Below the pieces are notes generated by a model. That model was not told the DNA's origin, made no database searches, and saw only the letters and a list, made by a program, of their open reading frames with translations. A stretch of DNA of 64,000 nt from Plantago ovata (lineage: Eukaryota > Streptophyta > Magnoliopsida > Lamiales > Plantaginaceae), in the NCBI GenBank assembly GCA_028274465.1, contig CM051456.1, positions 105,809,348 through 105,873,347 of the forward strand, written 5' to 3'. The position numbers and the translations under genes were made by a program. The first letter of the stretch is position 1; every line of letters starts with the position of its first letter. Positions 52,981 to 64,000 of this stretch are shown here, piece after piece.

Positions 52981-54579
52981 ATGCCACATACACGATCTAA
53001 AGGAACTCCACTTGCTGATTCAATTGCTGAGATCGACAGAGTCTACCACCAAAGAAGGCGACTACTCGAAAGGCGTGCACTAGAGGAAATAGAGGATACC
53101 GATTTCCCTGAATCTCTACACAGTCTTTTCAAGGAAATCGACGGAATGGCAGAAGCTAGACCACTGAAAGCATGGGTTCAACCCACCAAGGATCGTATGG
53201 GGGGACCGGCGATTGTTCTTTCGTCTGCAACTCGAGATCTGGAAATCAAGAACCACGCATTCCAACAACTTCCGAGGTTCTATGGCTTATCAAGGGAAGA
53301 TGTGATGGGGTACTTGCACGATATCGATGATTTCGTCAACCAACTCCCACAACCCGGAGCTGAAATAACAACGGACGAGTTGAGGATGAAGGTTTTTGCT
53401 ATGGGACTTGGCGACAGAGCCAAGTCATGGTTGAGTTCTCTACCAGCAGGCTCGCTGGACACTTGGGAGAAGCTTTTTTCAGCTTTCATGGAGAAATACT
53501 TCCCACACACCTTGACTACCGCGCTAAAGGCGCAAATCACTGGATTCAAGCAAGACTATGATGAGACCATCTACACCGCGTTTGAGAGGTTCCAAGATCT
53601 CACGAACAAGTGCCCTCACCATGGTTTTGAACTTTCTGACCTAGTGCAACACTTCTACAATGGACTAACCTTCGAGAACCAACAAGTGGTGGATTTCCAA
53701 TGCCGAGGCAATATTTGGGAGGAAACCGCAGAAGCCGTCTGGGCAGTTTTCGAAAGGCTTGCTAAGGGTTCACAGTTCAAGGACCCAAGAGCAATGGTTA
53801 GGAGACGTGGACCTGAAGCTCCACCGACTCAAGAAGCCCCTATGTATAGGGGGAATGGGGATCAATTCGAGTGCTTTACCAACGAATTGAAGCAAGTCCT
53901 CAAGAGCGCCACCGAAACAACTGTTTCGAACGAAGTATGCCGAATATGCAAGAACTATGGGCATGGGGCTCATATGTGTAGATCGGAGCTGGCATACGAT
54001 GATGGCAACTGGGCTCGAGGAGGCGAAGAGGAAGCCTTTGCTACGGAGTTTGGTACTCAAGAAGTTAGCTACGGACAGGACGGTAGGAATCCTCGAGGTG
54101 GATTTTGGAGAAGAGGATTCCGGAACAATCAAGGATATGCACCGGCTAACCAAACTTATGGGCCTAACCAAGACCGTAGTAGGCTAAACTATGGTAATGA
54201 TCACTGCGAAAACCCCGCTCCGAAAGAGCCACCGAAGTCGAAGTCGGCTCAACTGATGGAGAACTGGCAAAAGATGGTTGATCACACACAAAGTTTTCTC
54301 AAACGTTATGAAAAAGATTCCGAGAAGACTAGGACAAGGCTTGATAGGTTGGAAGAAAGCACTAGGCTTGCCCATCAAAAGATGCAAGAATTGATCGACC
54401 GAGGAGCAAGTAGGAACAAGGCAAACTGCCTAGCAACACTGAGAAGTCGAATGCCATTACATTGGCTGGTGATCTACATGACGAAATCACCATCAAGAAG
54501 GTTGCTAAGTGCGAGTGTTGCAAGAAGGAAGAACTTCTACAGGCTAAGGAAGAAGAGAAGGACCTTGGTTCTGACGTAA
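52981..54579 (+). CDS. Athila-like gag (fossil, open frame)
   Basis: A 532-codon open frame starting MPHTRSKGTPLADSIAEI. The central gag domain shows MGLGDRAKSWLSSLPAGS and WEKLFSAFMEKYFP, then KCPHHGFELSDLVQHFYNGL. A zinc knuckle CRICKNYGHGAHMC starts at residue 320. The C-terminal part is predicted to be coiled coil. The protease frame overlaps its 3' end. Confidence 0.85.
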   Translation: MPHTRSKGTPLADSIAEIDRVYHQRRRLLERRALEEIEDTDFPESLHSLFKEIDGMAEARPLKAWVQPTKDRMGGPAIVLSSATRDLEIKNHAFQQLPRFYGLSREDVMGYLHDIDDFVNQLPQPGAEITTDELRMKVFAMGLGDRAKSWLSSLPAGSLDTWEKLFSAFMEKYFPHTLTTALKAQITGFKQDYDETIYTAFERFQDLTNKCPHHGFELSDLVQHFYNGLTFENQQVVDFQCRGNIWEETAEAVWAVFERLAKGSQFKDPRAMVRRRGPEAPPTQEAPMYRGNGDQFECFTNELKQVLKSATETTVSNEVCRICKNYGHGAHMCRSELAYDDGNWARGGEEEAFATEFGTQEVSYGQDGRNPRGGFWRRGFRNNQGYAPANQTYGPNQDRSRLNYGNDHCENPAPKEPPKSKSAQLMENWQKMVDHTQSFLKRYEKDSEKTRTRLDRLEESTRLAHQKMQELIDRGASRNKANCLATLRSRMPLHWLVIYMTKSPSRRLLSASVARRKNFYRLRKKRRTLVLT

Positions 54580-55139
54580 GTGATGAGGAGCAAGACGATC
54601 CCGAACCACTCCCTAAAAGTTTCGATGTTACGGTAGGGATTGGTGAGCTTGAAGATGTCCGTGCCACACTAGACACGGGATCCTACTCAAACATACTCCC
54701 TTTGAATGTGTTTGAAAAGAGTGGCCTTGGAAAACTATCTGAGCATAGGGCTATTGTGCAACTGGCGGATGGATCCTTCATGAGACCCGAAGTCGTTGTG
54801 AAAAATGTGTTGGTCAAGATTGGTGAAGCCTCTGTATACACAAATTTTGTAGTTATGCCGGCATCTGCACCTGGAACGGGGGATGTCATACTCTTAGGGC
54901 GAACGTTCTTGACTAAACTACGCTCCGTGATGGACATCTACCAAAGAACTTGCACTATTGAAGTGGATGGCAAGCAACACGTATTGCAAGCCATATCTGA
55001 TCCACCTGATCCGCCTGATATTTCTTTCACTACTCACTACTGTGGTCTTGCAGCCTATATTCTTTCTTATTCACAGGTTCGTGGCATGGAGAGGAGATCA
55101 ATGAAGGGGAAGCCTAGTACCCGCAAAAAGAAGAGATAG
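54462..55139 (+). CDS. Athila-like aspartic protease (fossil, open frame)
   Basis: A 225-codon frame overlapping the end of gag. The protease core reads VRATLDTGSYSNILPLNVF, with the active-site DTG, followed by FVVMPASAPGTGDVILLGRT. It ends in a Lys/Arg-rich tail. Nothing resembling reverse transcriptase follows. Confidence 0.85.
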   Translation: MAGDLHDEITIKKVAKCECCKKEELLQAKEEEKDLGSDVSDEEQDDPEPLPKSFDVTVGIGELEDVRATLDTGSYSNILPLNVFEKSGLGKLSEHRAIVQLADGSFMRPEVVVKNVLVKIGEASVYTNFVVMPASAPGTGDVILLGRTFLTKLRSVMDIYQRTCTIEVDGKQHVLQAISDPPDPPDISFTTHYCGLAAYILSYSQVRGMERRSMKGKPSTRKKKR

Positions 55140-58100
55140 GCGCAGATAGGAGTCGAGTCAAAGACTTTAAACAATGACGCTATCCGGGAGGCAACCCGGA
55201 ATTTTTATCGCTTTCTTTACTGCTTTTTTGCATGCATTCATTCTTGAACTATTTGCTTCTCGTATGCGAATTTGTTCATGTCTGTGTCGTATATGCTTAT
55301 GTTTGAGTGAGATTTTTCGAGTGGTTTTTTAAAAAAATTGGTTTCGGGGATTAAAACCGCGTTTTCTGACGACAGGAACCGTCTCCCCGCATCGGGGAGC
55401 ACGGGGCGAACCGCCCCACGTGGGGGGCGAATCGCCCCGTGTGGGGCGACTCGCCCCGCACCAGGGGCAAATCGCCCCACGGCTCCAGTAAGTCAAAAAC
55501 GCGGATTCTTCCTCTTTACCTCATTTTCTTCATATCTTCATCATTCCTCCTCCCCAAAAACCAAAAATCGCGATTTCATCTTCAAAATCTCATAACTTCT
55601 TCATTTCTTGACCAAATTTAGTGTTCTTTAGCTTAAATCGAAGCCTATTACATGATCTATATTTTCATCCGAACAGATTTTGTCCTAATGCATTAGATTT
55701 TCAAATCTGAGGTATCATCCTAAGAACCCTAATTTTCGAATTTGGGGATTTTCTAATTTGAGATTCAATTATGCTTATTTGATGCATGGGTATGTTGTTT
55801 GTGTGATTAGAAGTGTTATTTACTATCAATTGCATGCTCAATTTTGCTTGGATTGTTGATTTGGGAATTTTGCTACTAGATGATATATCTTGTTATGCAA
55901 TATGTTTTTATCTTTGATTTCTTGCATATGATTGTGTTTATTGATGTAATGTTGGTGGATTTGACGATAGAATGCTTAATTGTTGAGTATGAGGATTTAT
56001 GATGCTAGGATTTGTCGCTACTATGGTATGATTTGAGCCTTGTTATCTAGGATATTGGTTGTCTAGCAAGAGCATAATGTGATGTATTGCATGTAGTAGT
56101 TACATTGGTATGTTGCATGATGAAGAAGCTAGGCTAGACATTAAGGTTTGGGGAGCTCGATTGTTGATTTTATCACTTGTGTGTTTCATTCTTACACTAG
56201 CATATGCATGAGTCAGTTTTGTGTCATACGAGGTGCGAACTGTTGTTTGTAGGAACCATGCCAAGGGAAAGGAGCATTCCCGTATGATTTCTATGAAGTA
56301 TTGGAGGGGGATCGATTACAACCATGTCAAGAAGAGTGACCTCGTTGGATGTGCGTTTGAGCCAAGGGGTTTTGCAACAACGTCGTGGATTACCCAAGAG
56401 GAGGAGCTAGAGTACACCTGGAGTAAGGACTCCTATGCCTATTCATGCACCACCGAAGGGACAGAAACCATTATTACGTCAGCAATCCATCACAAGGACT
56501 GCAAGGTTCGAGTGAACTGGAAGGCACCGGGACATTCTCGCCGCGACGGATTCAATCTTGAGTTCGCAGTTGCTAGAAGGTTCTGAAGCGCTAGCTTGGT
56601 TCCAAAACATAATGACATGGGTGCCCAGCCCCTCGTTGGGGTGCCCCTTGCCTGCCTCTAAAGGGAGCATCATATAGACATCGGGAGCATCAACTGTAGA
56701 GAATGTGGTCGACATAGGAAAAAACGGAAAACAACCTCTGAATATCCGAGCAGCTTGCTGTAACCTCCACGGGGTGTAAAACATTGGAGAGGGAGGTTCT
56801 GATACCACTGCCCTTTCCCCTTCAATAGTTCACAACCTGTTGGAGAGATACCGGGTGGAAGATTCCATAACAGAGGCGGCCAATCTTGAAGATTCCCTTC
56901 GACACTGCAACTCTACTAGTGACGATGTGCGTGACAGTAGTGACAATGAAGACAATAGGGACAATGATGATACAGATGGTTGAATTGGTCCTATCCGATC
57001 TATCGATGGAGCTACCGCCACTACCACGAGTCCCGATGATCATATATAAGGCTCCCAGAGCAGTCCCAATAACTCACAAGCAACATACTCAGCCGACCGA
57101 GGCCAAACCATGGGGTAACATCTAGTATCACATCTTATTTCCTCATTTTCTTACTGCTAGGGACTAGCGTTAATTTCATGAGGGGGGATGGGATTTAAGT
57201 GATCTAGTGTTGTTAGCTTGGAGCTTGGTATTGGTAGGATGAGTATAGTACCTCGCATGCTTTATCCGTCTGCATTTGCATTTGCACGTTTACTGCTTTC
57301 TTAGATTTTTTAGGTTGCATTCACTACATTCATCCTAGGATAGTCTTGCATGTTTTATATGGAGTTTATTGCCGAATTTTTTAAACTTTTTTATTGGGTA
57401 GATCTTGGGTAGATCAACTAACTATGTCATTAATCGTATGCTTCATCTCTATGAATTTGTTTGAGGTTTTTCTCGCTTGGCTTGTCACATTTATGTATTG
57501 CACTTAGTTAAGCTTGGTAGTCTCGACATCACTTAGTGGTGTTTTCTCTACTGCGGTTCACGAAGGTCTTTATAATAGGATGATGCATGTTAGGGTCTTA
57601 TGGTTGTTTCCCGAGTAATTATGTACCTAAGAGGCAACAAGTCTTCACCATGCTTTGAGATTGCTAAATGCCTAGGAAGGAGGTAGTGTGAGGTTGTGTG
57701 ATCCTTTGTTTATAACCTATTCTTCCGAATAGGTTTGGGGAGGGGGTTACACCTTCATTAGACTTGTTTTCAGTTTTTATTTCCGTATCGTGAGTTTGTT
57801 TTTCCTTTTCCGTAAATTTTGTACTCCAACCTATTCTTTCGAATAGGTTTGGGGAAGTCGTATGAGTCATTTTGTTTCTCTTTTTGTTATGCTACTGCTG
57901 GCTAGAAAAAAATCGAAAAAAAAAGAAAGAAAGAAAAATTCCAGAAAAAAAGAGAAAAAGAAAAAGAAAAAAAGAATCTGGAAAGAAAAAAAAGAAAAGA
58001 CCCCAAAAAGCAAAGAAGGGTCCAAAAAAAAGAAAGCCAAAATAGCAGTTTAGCAAAGTGTTGTGTCTTATTTTTCAATTCTTGTTCGTAATCGTGTTGT

Positions 58101-58648
58101 AATTTTCTATTTTTTGTCCTTTTTGTCTTGAGTGTCATCTGTTCTAGACCACCCTCGTCCTGCCATTCAGGAAGTGGTGAATAGCTTAAGACTTTACTTG
58201 AGAGATGGGTAGAATAGGGGAGTTTTATCTTTTATAGGGAACCCTCCTTCGTTTGATGAGAGCCAGTAATGGTTCGACCTCTTTGAGGGAAAGTCTTAAC
58301 ATGGTGGAACAACAGTAAGTCCTCAGTTTCATAGGCACGGGACAACCATTCGTATCTTAGCATGCTTCATTACGTCGTCACTGACTAGGTCCAGGTAGAG
58401 AATGTTACGAGAGACTATCTTGTCTTGACATAAGTGCTTATGTGGATGTGTATAAGTCAATCGAGGTATTCTTCAACCTATATTCATGCTTTGATTTATA
58501 TGGTTTTTTTTCATATGTTTTTTTGGTAAATTCAATAGATTAGTTCATTTTATTTGGCATGAGACTCCATTTTGTATCTTGCATTGTTTTTTGTATTAGA
58601 GTCTAGCTTAGTTGCTTGAGGACAAGCAAAGGTTCGGTTTGGGGAGTT
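55140..58648 (+). other. Non-coding interior of the Athila-like element
   Basis: No pol domains were recognised. It contains four more palindromes of the GGGGCGAACCGCCCC type (55403-55478), an unrecognised 121-codon frame (56221-56586), two copies of CCTATTCTTYCGAATAGG followed by a purine tract (about 57716 and 57832), and a purine-rich stretch at 57905-58045. Confidence 0.6.
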
Positions 58649-59914
58649 TGATGAATGTGTATTTTACACTTTCATTTGAGTCTTTTTCACCTATTTTAGC
58701 TATCCTCTATGTTAATTTAGCTATATTTTAGTGCATTTTATTGGAATAGTGTCACGTTTCCCTTTAGATTTTATTTTACAGGTTTTGGTTGAAAATCGAG
58801 GATTTCCGGGCAATTATATTGAAGTTGACAAGGAATTGGTGTTCCAGAAGCCTACTTGGAGTATCTGAAGGTTTCCGGATAGGATTTGGAGTCTAGGGGT
58901 CGAATCTGGAGGTTAGAAGGCCACTAGAAGTCAGAACCGAGTCCGAAAAGGGAAGAAATCCAAAAACGCGTCGAAAACGCGGAATTCCGCGAGATTTTCT
59001 CTGGGGCGAACCGCCCAAGACGTGGGGCGAACCGCCCCACAGTTATTCGAGGCCTATATATAGTTGCTCAGATTTTCTTCGAAATTTATACTTTTCCAGA
59101 CCTACTTTCTCACCTTTCTCTGTAGTTTTAGGTAGGAACTTCCCAGAGCCTGTTCTGGGGGCTCATAGCTTAGGGGACACTTTTTCATAGCATATTGGAG
59201 CTTGTAGGATCGCAATTCTTCGGAGATTGACAACCTTCGGTAACATTGTATCTTACAGTTTATTCTACTTATTTTAATATATCTTTCAATATGTTTTCTT
59301 CTATGATTTCTGTTGATTGCATGCCTATTATGAGTAGCTAAACTTATCGTTGGTGGTAGTATGTGAATTCTTAGCGAAGGGAAGATAATCATGCTAATGG
59401 CTATATCGCACATTATACTCCGTGTTATTGCTTTATTACGTTGATCAGGCTCGGCCTAAATTTTCGTATGTTGTATTAATTATTATGCACAATTGGACCC
59501 TCGTCGACCTATACGCATGTTTATCTTCGTAGTGTTGAATAATTACGGAACACAATAGGACAATAGTGATTGACTTGTCAGAATCATTATCTTCGTAGTG
59601 CTTAATAATTGCAACAGGACATTAGATTGATCAAAGATCTCCATGCAAGACCGTTTACGCATGATTATCGACCCATTATGCTTTGAAGGACCATACTATC
59701 ACCAATCTCCATTATCTGTTAGAAACTCCTTTGCTATTACGTCTGCTGTTTTATATTCTCTAGTTAAATAGATAAAGCTAGTTATAGTCCTGAGAGAACG
59801 ACACTCGAGGTCATTCTACTGCTACACTACGGTTTTCGTTGTAGTTGTGAATTGCCTTTGGCTAAATAACAAATATATTTGACTGAACCGGAACCGAAAA
59901 ATCCGCGTTCATCA
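58649..59914 (+). repeat. 3' LTR of the Athila-like element
   Basis: 1,266 bp and nearly identical to the 5' LTR. The second palindrome copy stays intact (59023-59037) and the first has one changed base. It is followed at once by the GGTAT duplication and LINE sequence. Confidence 0.95.
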
Positions 59915-59919
59915 GGTAT

Positions 59920-60340
59920 CCCGCAGCAACTTTAACCACTTCACCTCTAAAATTCATGATCACACACCCACAACCTGCATGACCTGGATTACTAATAGTA
60001 TGTGCATCAATGTTTAAACAAAGATGATCCCTATCCGGAGGTTGCCATTTGCACTAAACTGTAGTGGTATTCCCATTTGCCTTAATCGTGTTGAGATTTT
60101 TAATATCACAGCTGAGTTTTACAAGTTATTTGTTCATCTTCTGAAAACAATTGGTTCATTTTTATTGCTTAGAAACCAGTTAGATAGCATGCTAGTGCAT
60201 CTAAAATGTGAAAAACATTTACAATGGAAGAAAATATGTTCAGAATTCTCTTCCTCAGCATCAAAAAGTTTGCAACTAGAATTATCAATGATGCATTTTC
60301 TATGAAGCAGTTCGTAAGTGGGGAGTTTATCATATACTAA
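59920..60340 (-). mobile_element. LINE zf-RVT and RNase H start
   Basis: On the minus strand it reads VYDKLPTYELLHRKCIIDNS, CKLFDAEEENSEHIFFHC (zf-RVT), then HTISNPGHAGCGCVIMNFRG (RNase H start). It is the 5' part of the LINE whose RNase H continues at 51563. Its 5' side is interrupted at 60340 by the CACTA element. Confidence 0.85.
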
Positions 60341-61028
60341 CACTACAAGAAAACAGTGAAACAGTGACGGACAAATTCTATCACTAAAGGCCCAAAATCC
60401 GTCACTATTCATGTTAGTGACGGAATGTGTCCGTCACTGCAACCCTCGTCACTGATTCAAATCAGTGATGGAATTTTTTCGTCAGTCAGTTCAGTGACGA
60501 AATTTTTCCCTTCCGTCACCATTTTCGTCGTCTGGGATGTTCGGTGACGGAACGTCACTAACAGTTCCTTTATCCCTCACTGATTCTACTCGTAGTGACG
60601 GAAGTTCCATCACTGTATAGTGACAGTGTTTTCCGTCACTCAGACCTTCGTCGGTTCAAACTTAGTGATGGAATATTCTGTCACTAAACAGTGACGGACA
60701 GTTTTTGTCACTAGCATCTGGTTAGTCAGAGCGAATCCAGTGACGACATTTGTTCCCTCACTAATATTTTTTTTTTGAATTATAAAACATTTATGCAATT
60801 TCCCTGAAAATCACCAATATCACAACAAAATCACAGAAATTCTTAAAAATCACCAATATCACAACAAACTCACAGAAATTCAAATTAAAATCTGTCAAAA
60901 CACTCTTGATATAAAATCATCCCCAGAATCTTCATGTGAAATAGATGTACTAAAACATCAACGCAATTACTAGATAGAACCGTGTAGACAAGACAAACAT
61001 AAGAAATACTAAAGTACCATCTTAACCT

Positions 61029-63731
61029 ATGGAGAAGCAAACTTTTTATCAAACTCTTGCTTCATGGCTTCTTGTGCAGCTAGTCGTTCCGCCTTTTCAG
61101 CTTCTTGTTGTTGTTGTAGTTGGAGGATTATTTCATCCTTCTCTGCTAGCTGTCCTTCCAGAGTACCTAGCTTCTCACCTTGCAGCTCCAAAGAGTCACG
61201 TATTTCTGTGTCGGTTTGGTTGGACCCACTAGAACCATCACTCCTGTTGGACTAAACAGCCACTGCACTACCCATGCCAAGACGGCGCTTCTTTTTTGTT
61301 AATATGTTTGTCCATAGCATTCTACATATATAAAGTTAAGAGTATTACATAAGTTTACATGCCATAATGTTCATAAGTCCATAACCTGTAAATGCACATC
61401 TCAAGTGTTGCTAAGACTCAACATGTTTTTTTTTACCGCCAAAAAAAAAAGGAATGGTACAGGAATAACAGAAAACAACTAGCAACATTTTTGTGTATCA
61501 ACTAATTTAAAAAATCATGTTTTTCTCTGTGATAAAACTAGGATGATTTGCTTAATTAAATGTACTTTGGGCAAGCTATGAACTATGGAGATCATGAGAA
61601 GTTGAAGAATCAAATCCTGGGACATCCATTTATGATGAACACTATGCCTACTGTCATTGTGATTGATATTGGACTACCAAAAGAAAAAAAAATAATAACA
61701 AATCTTCAGCAATGAAGATAAATACAGTAAACTGGAGCCATTTGAATGAATATTGAGCGATAATGTCATCAAACACAATATTTTAGTATCCAACGTAAAG
61801 CATACTTGGAACAGAGGGACTAATACAAGACTATAATGGCAAAATTGAAAATGAAATTCCATTGTACTGAAAAAGAAAAAAATCTAATTTCATATAGTAA
61901 ACTAGAAAGATAGTGACACGTAAAGAGAGATGGTTCAACACCTACAGCTGCAGTTTAATTCAGGTATCCATATTTACATTTCACTGAAATGAGAACAGGT
62001 TGTTGGGACAACAGATTAACAGTATTATTATTAGTTAAACTTATATGCTCAGATGCAAAGTCTAGTTTATAGTTTTTAGGATCAAGAAATCAAACTAGTT
62101 TTTAGAACCAAGTAGTGAAGCAAACTACTTTTACAAAGTAAAGTGTTGATCAGCATCGTATCTATACTTTTTATAAAAAATTGTACTTACTTTAATATGC
62201 AATGATTGAGGACAGATTGGAACGCCGTCGTCCTTAATTTGCATAACTGTGAATACCTTATAGGGTGAAGGTTTTACACCACCTGATTCCTTTTGCTACA
62301 CATGTAAAACAAAATATGTAAGTTCAAATTAAAACCACCAAGTAAGTTTAATTAATAACCCCATATTCAAATTAAAAGAAGGCAAATAAATAACTGGGAA
62401 AGGTCCTGACAGAGAAACAGCAAGAAAACTCTACTTGCAAACAATACAAAAGAGTTACCATTTTCTCCACGTGAGCAAGAGCCGGAATAGTCCCCCCCCC
62501 CCAACGATGTTTTGCAATCCCTGTACCTGGCCCATCTATCTCTGAGAGCCGATTTTTGGAGTTTCGTTCGTTCAATATCCTGCATTCTTCTGAATCCCAC
62601 CATGCCCTCTATTGTGCCCACCTCTCAGCGGTTAGCGTCTGAGGCTTTCTTCCTGTACCAAATGTTCTGTACAATTTTTTCCAACGATTCATCAATGCTC
62701 CATATTGCTTACCGACATGACATTCCCATACTTTGTAATACTCCTCATCTCGGTTATCATCAACATAAAAGTATCTCTACACATCAAAGTTTACAGGCAT
62801 GAAACTATAATCAATAGGAAAACATAATGCGAAAATGCAATCTTCAGAATGTGATTCAGTACTAGCCAAATATAAATGCAAAATACCTGACTCAACTTGC
62901 AACACCATGTACAGACAGACTCATTCACAATAAATTGTAGAAATTGAAACATGCAAATATAAGATACCTTAAAATTGTCATAGTATGTCCTCTTTTGTGG
63001 TTTCGACACCCACTTCCATCGGGGGCATTTGTCATGAATCTTCTGTAGGAAGACCTCTGTGGTAAATTTCGTTGTTGAGTAAGGCATCAACCTTATACAA
63101 ATCAAATTTAAGTATTAGTCCATGCAAACTGTCCCATTTTCATAATCTTGCATGATCTAATGCACTTGCTGAATTGTCATGTGATAATGATAAAAAGCTT
63201 TGCTTTTAGGTTTTATTAAATAAACATATACAACAATCGATAAAAAAAGCATATACCTCTTTCCACCTTCTGCAATATAGGCCCGAACACGTTTCTCGGG
63301 AGTAGGAATTTCAGGATTTTCTGCAACTGGATCATCTGTGTCACCAGTAGACCCATCATCTTCTTCAAGCTGATTTTGAGTTCCTGATGCAGCAGGCTTC
63401 AAACTCCTATCACTTTCTCCATCATTTGCCACTTACCTTTCTTGGGATCCTGATGCAATAGGCAATAATATCTGTGAAGATACCAATCCACTAGGTGCTG
63501 ACGGCCATTGGAATTTCTTTCCACAAGTCGCCGACTACTGTGGTGATCCACGTCCACTACTCGTTGACTGTTGTGGTGATCCACATCCACTAGCCGTTGA
63601 CTGTTGTGGTGATCCACGTCCAGCAGTCATCGCTGGATTTGGGAACCATGTAGTCTTACCCCGTCCAGCTCCAGTATGTCCACGACCACCTCGCGCACCC
63701 CTAGTACGCCCAAAAATAGTACGTACAGTCA
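61029..63731 (-). CDS. TNPA-like En/Spm protein (Transposase_24 family), multi-exon
   Basis: On the minus strand the protein starts MTVRTIFGRTRGARGGRGHT (RG-rich) at 63731, with repeats of SPQQST. Next come an acidic linker (SGTQNQLEEDDGSTGDTDD) and KRVRAYIAEGG (63432-63257), then the exon near 63095-62970 (TTEVFLQKIHDKCPRWKWVS). The exon near 62780-62460 contains RYFYVDDNRDEEYY, W(K)KLYRTFG and NSKNRLSEIDGPGTGIAKHR, the typical NR...H..GG block of the family. The last exon (61252-61029) is a coiled coil (EKDEIILQLQQQQEAEKAER) ending FASP. One frame change occurs in the 62.6-kb exon and one at the G run near 62495. The expected role is binding the subterminal TAGTGACGGA sites. Exon borders are approximate. 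Confidence 0.7.
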
Positions 63732-63879
63732 TCTTAAATAAGTACATTTATAAAATATTACGCCCAATCATCTGAAATAAGAACATTTCCCAAGTTCCAA
63801 CAGTGAAAGTATATAACAAAACACAACATGAAGAAAAAAGATAACAACAATGTACATATACTTTATATCACACCGTTGA

Positions 63880-64000
63880 TCAAAGGTCAACTAGAACATT
63901 AGGCTCCACTAAGTCAATATCCTCATCATCCACATCTATGACAATATGATCATTCACAAACTCTTCTTGAAAAGATTCCTCTCCATCATTTTCCATAATG
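63880..64000 (-). CDS. C-terminal end of an upstream CACTA gene, probably TNP2 transposase
   Basis: At the window edge the minus strand reads MENDGEESFQEEFVNDHIVI, then DVDDEDIDLVEPNVLVDL and a stop at 63880-63882. This acidic tail lies just upstream of the TNPA-like gene, where TNP2 transposases end in plant CACTA elements. The catalytic part is outside the window, so the name rests on position and composition. Confidence 0.45.
   Translation of the reverse strand, partial: IMENDGEESFQEEFVNDHIVIDVDDEDIDLVEPNVLVDL

Larger units (their letters stand above)
51569..59914 (+). mobile_element. Athila-like Ty3/gypsy element with gag and protease only (fossil)
   Basis: Two LTRs (51569-52835 and 58649-59914), each TGATGAATG...TTCATCA, are flanked by a perfect 5-bp duplication GGTAT (51564-51568 and 59915-59919). 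The primer site TGGCGTCGCTGCCGGGG at 52839 is close to tRNA-Asp, as in Athila. The purine tract GGTTTGGGGAG lies just before the 3' LTR. Gag and protease are present; no reverse transcriptase, RNase H or integrase was recognised in the 3.5 kb that follow, so it looks like a structurally whole non-autonomous derivative. The LTRs differ at about 30 positions by eye (about 2.4%), which suggests insertion roughly one to two million years ago at usual plant rates. Confidence 0.9.
60341..64000 (-). mobile_element. CACTA (En/Spm) element, left part, possibly autonomous type
   Basis: It starts CACTACAAGAAAACAGTG at 60341, preceded by TAA (the putative 3-bp duplication). Subterminal dyads here are TAGTGACGGA and TCCGTCACTA (60359-60768), one base different from the GCGACGG family elsewhere in the window. 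On the minus strand it carries the C-terminal end of an upstream gene (64000-63880, probably TNP2) and a multi-exon TNPA-like gene (63731-61029). The far terminus lies outside the window. Confidence 0.85.

Noticed and set aside
56221-56586. 121-codon frame inside the Athila-like element as a captured host gene
   Set aside because: No family was recognised and no exon structure or conservation can be shown from the sequence alone.
57862-58053. Lys-rich frame near the end of the Athila-like interior
   Set aside because: It is a translation of a simple purine (A/G) tract.

Overview
This is nuclear DNA from a flowering plant, most likely a eudicot. The host genes are plant-specific: a plastid ribosomal protein with a transit peptide, an ALMT anion channel and a plant class I carboxylesterase. 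Introns are GT-AG, the sequence is AT-rich, and LTR retrotransposons, CACTA, MULE, hAT, Stowaway, LINE and SINE copies fill most of it. The PSRP-3 presequence and the mobile-element flavour fit Caryophyllales (spinach or beet relatives), but that placement is a guess. Two runs of exactly 100 N (17589-17688 and 37287-37386) divide the window into three contigs whose order is not proven by the sequence.

Contig 1 (1-17588) holds the right part of a CACTA transposon ending at 2739, with a Stowaway MITE lodged between two TA arrays. A degenerate satellite with higher-order structure follows (2741-4290). Then come three host genes on the plus strand: PSRP-3/Ycf65 (4561-5717), a vacuolar-type ALMT channel (6570-8738) and the scaffold A subunit of protein phosphatase 2A (about 10120-17588), which is cut off by the gap. 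All three show single-base losses that break frame while exon phases otherwise add up, so contig 1 looks under-polished rather than full of pseudogenes.

Contig 2 (17689-37286) is almost wholly mobile DNA. It holds a chromovirus-type LTR, a CACTA end fragment, a hAT-like element split by a MULE foldback element with a GC-rich palindrome array (19878-20762), a complete CACTA element with CTC target duplications (21430-24973), a LINE on the minus strand (about 25050-28914), and a long SIRE/Maximus-like copia element on the minus strand. The copia element carries an unusually long post-pol coding region and an array of small covarying hairpins.

Contig 3 (37387-64000) starts with a Tat-like gypsy element (minus strand) and a LINE tail. 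A Stowaway MITE, a second MULE foldback element with its own palindrome array, and a TRIM lie upstream of the one intact host gene, an intronless carboxylesterase (45535-46539). LINE scraps, a small MITE, a hAT MITE with an 8-bp duplication and a tRNA-derived SINE follow. The window ends in a nest: an older LINE was hit by an Athila-like LTR element (51569-59914, GGTAT duplications) and by a CACTA element (60341 to beyond the window) that carries a TNPA-like gene and the tail of another gene, probably TNP2.

The host genes do not form a pathway together. The most original signals are structural: two MULE foldback elements with the same terminal motif but different GC-rich palindrome arrays, the covarying hairpin array in the copia element, hairpins inside the CACTA element, and tRNA-like boxes inside hAT elements.
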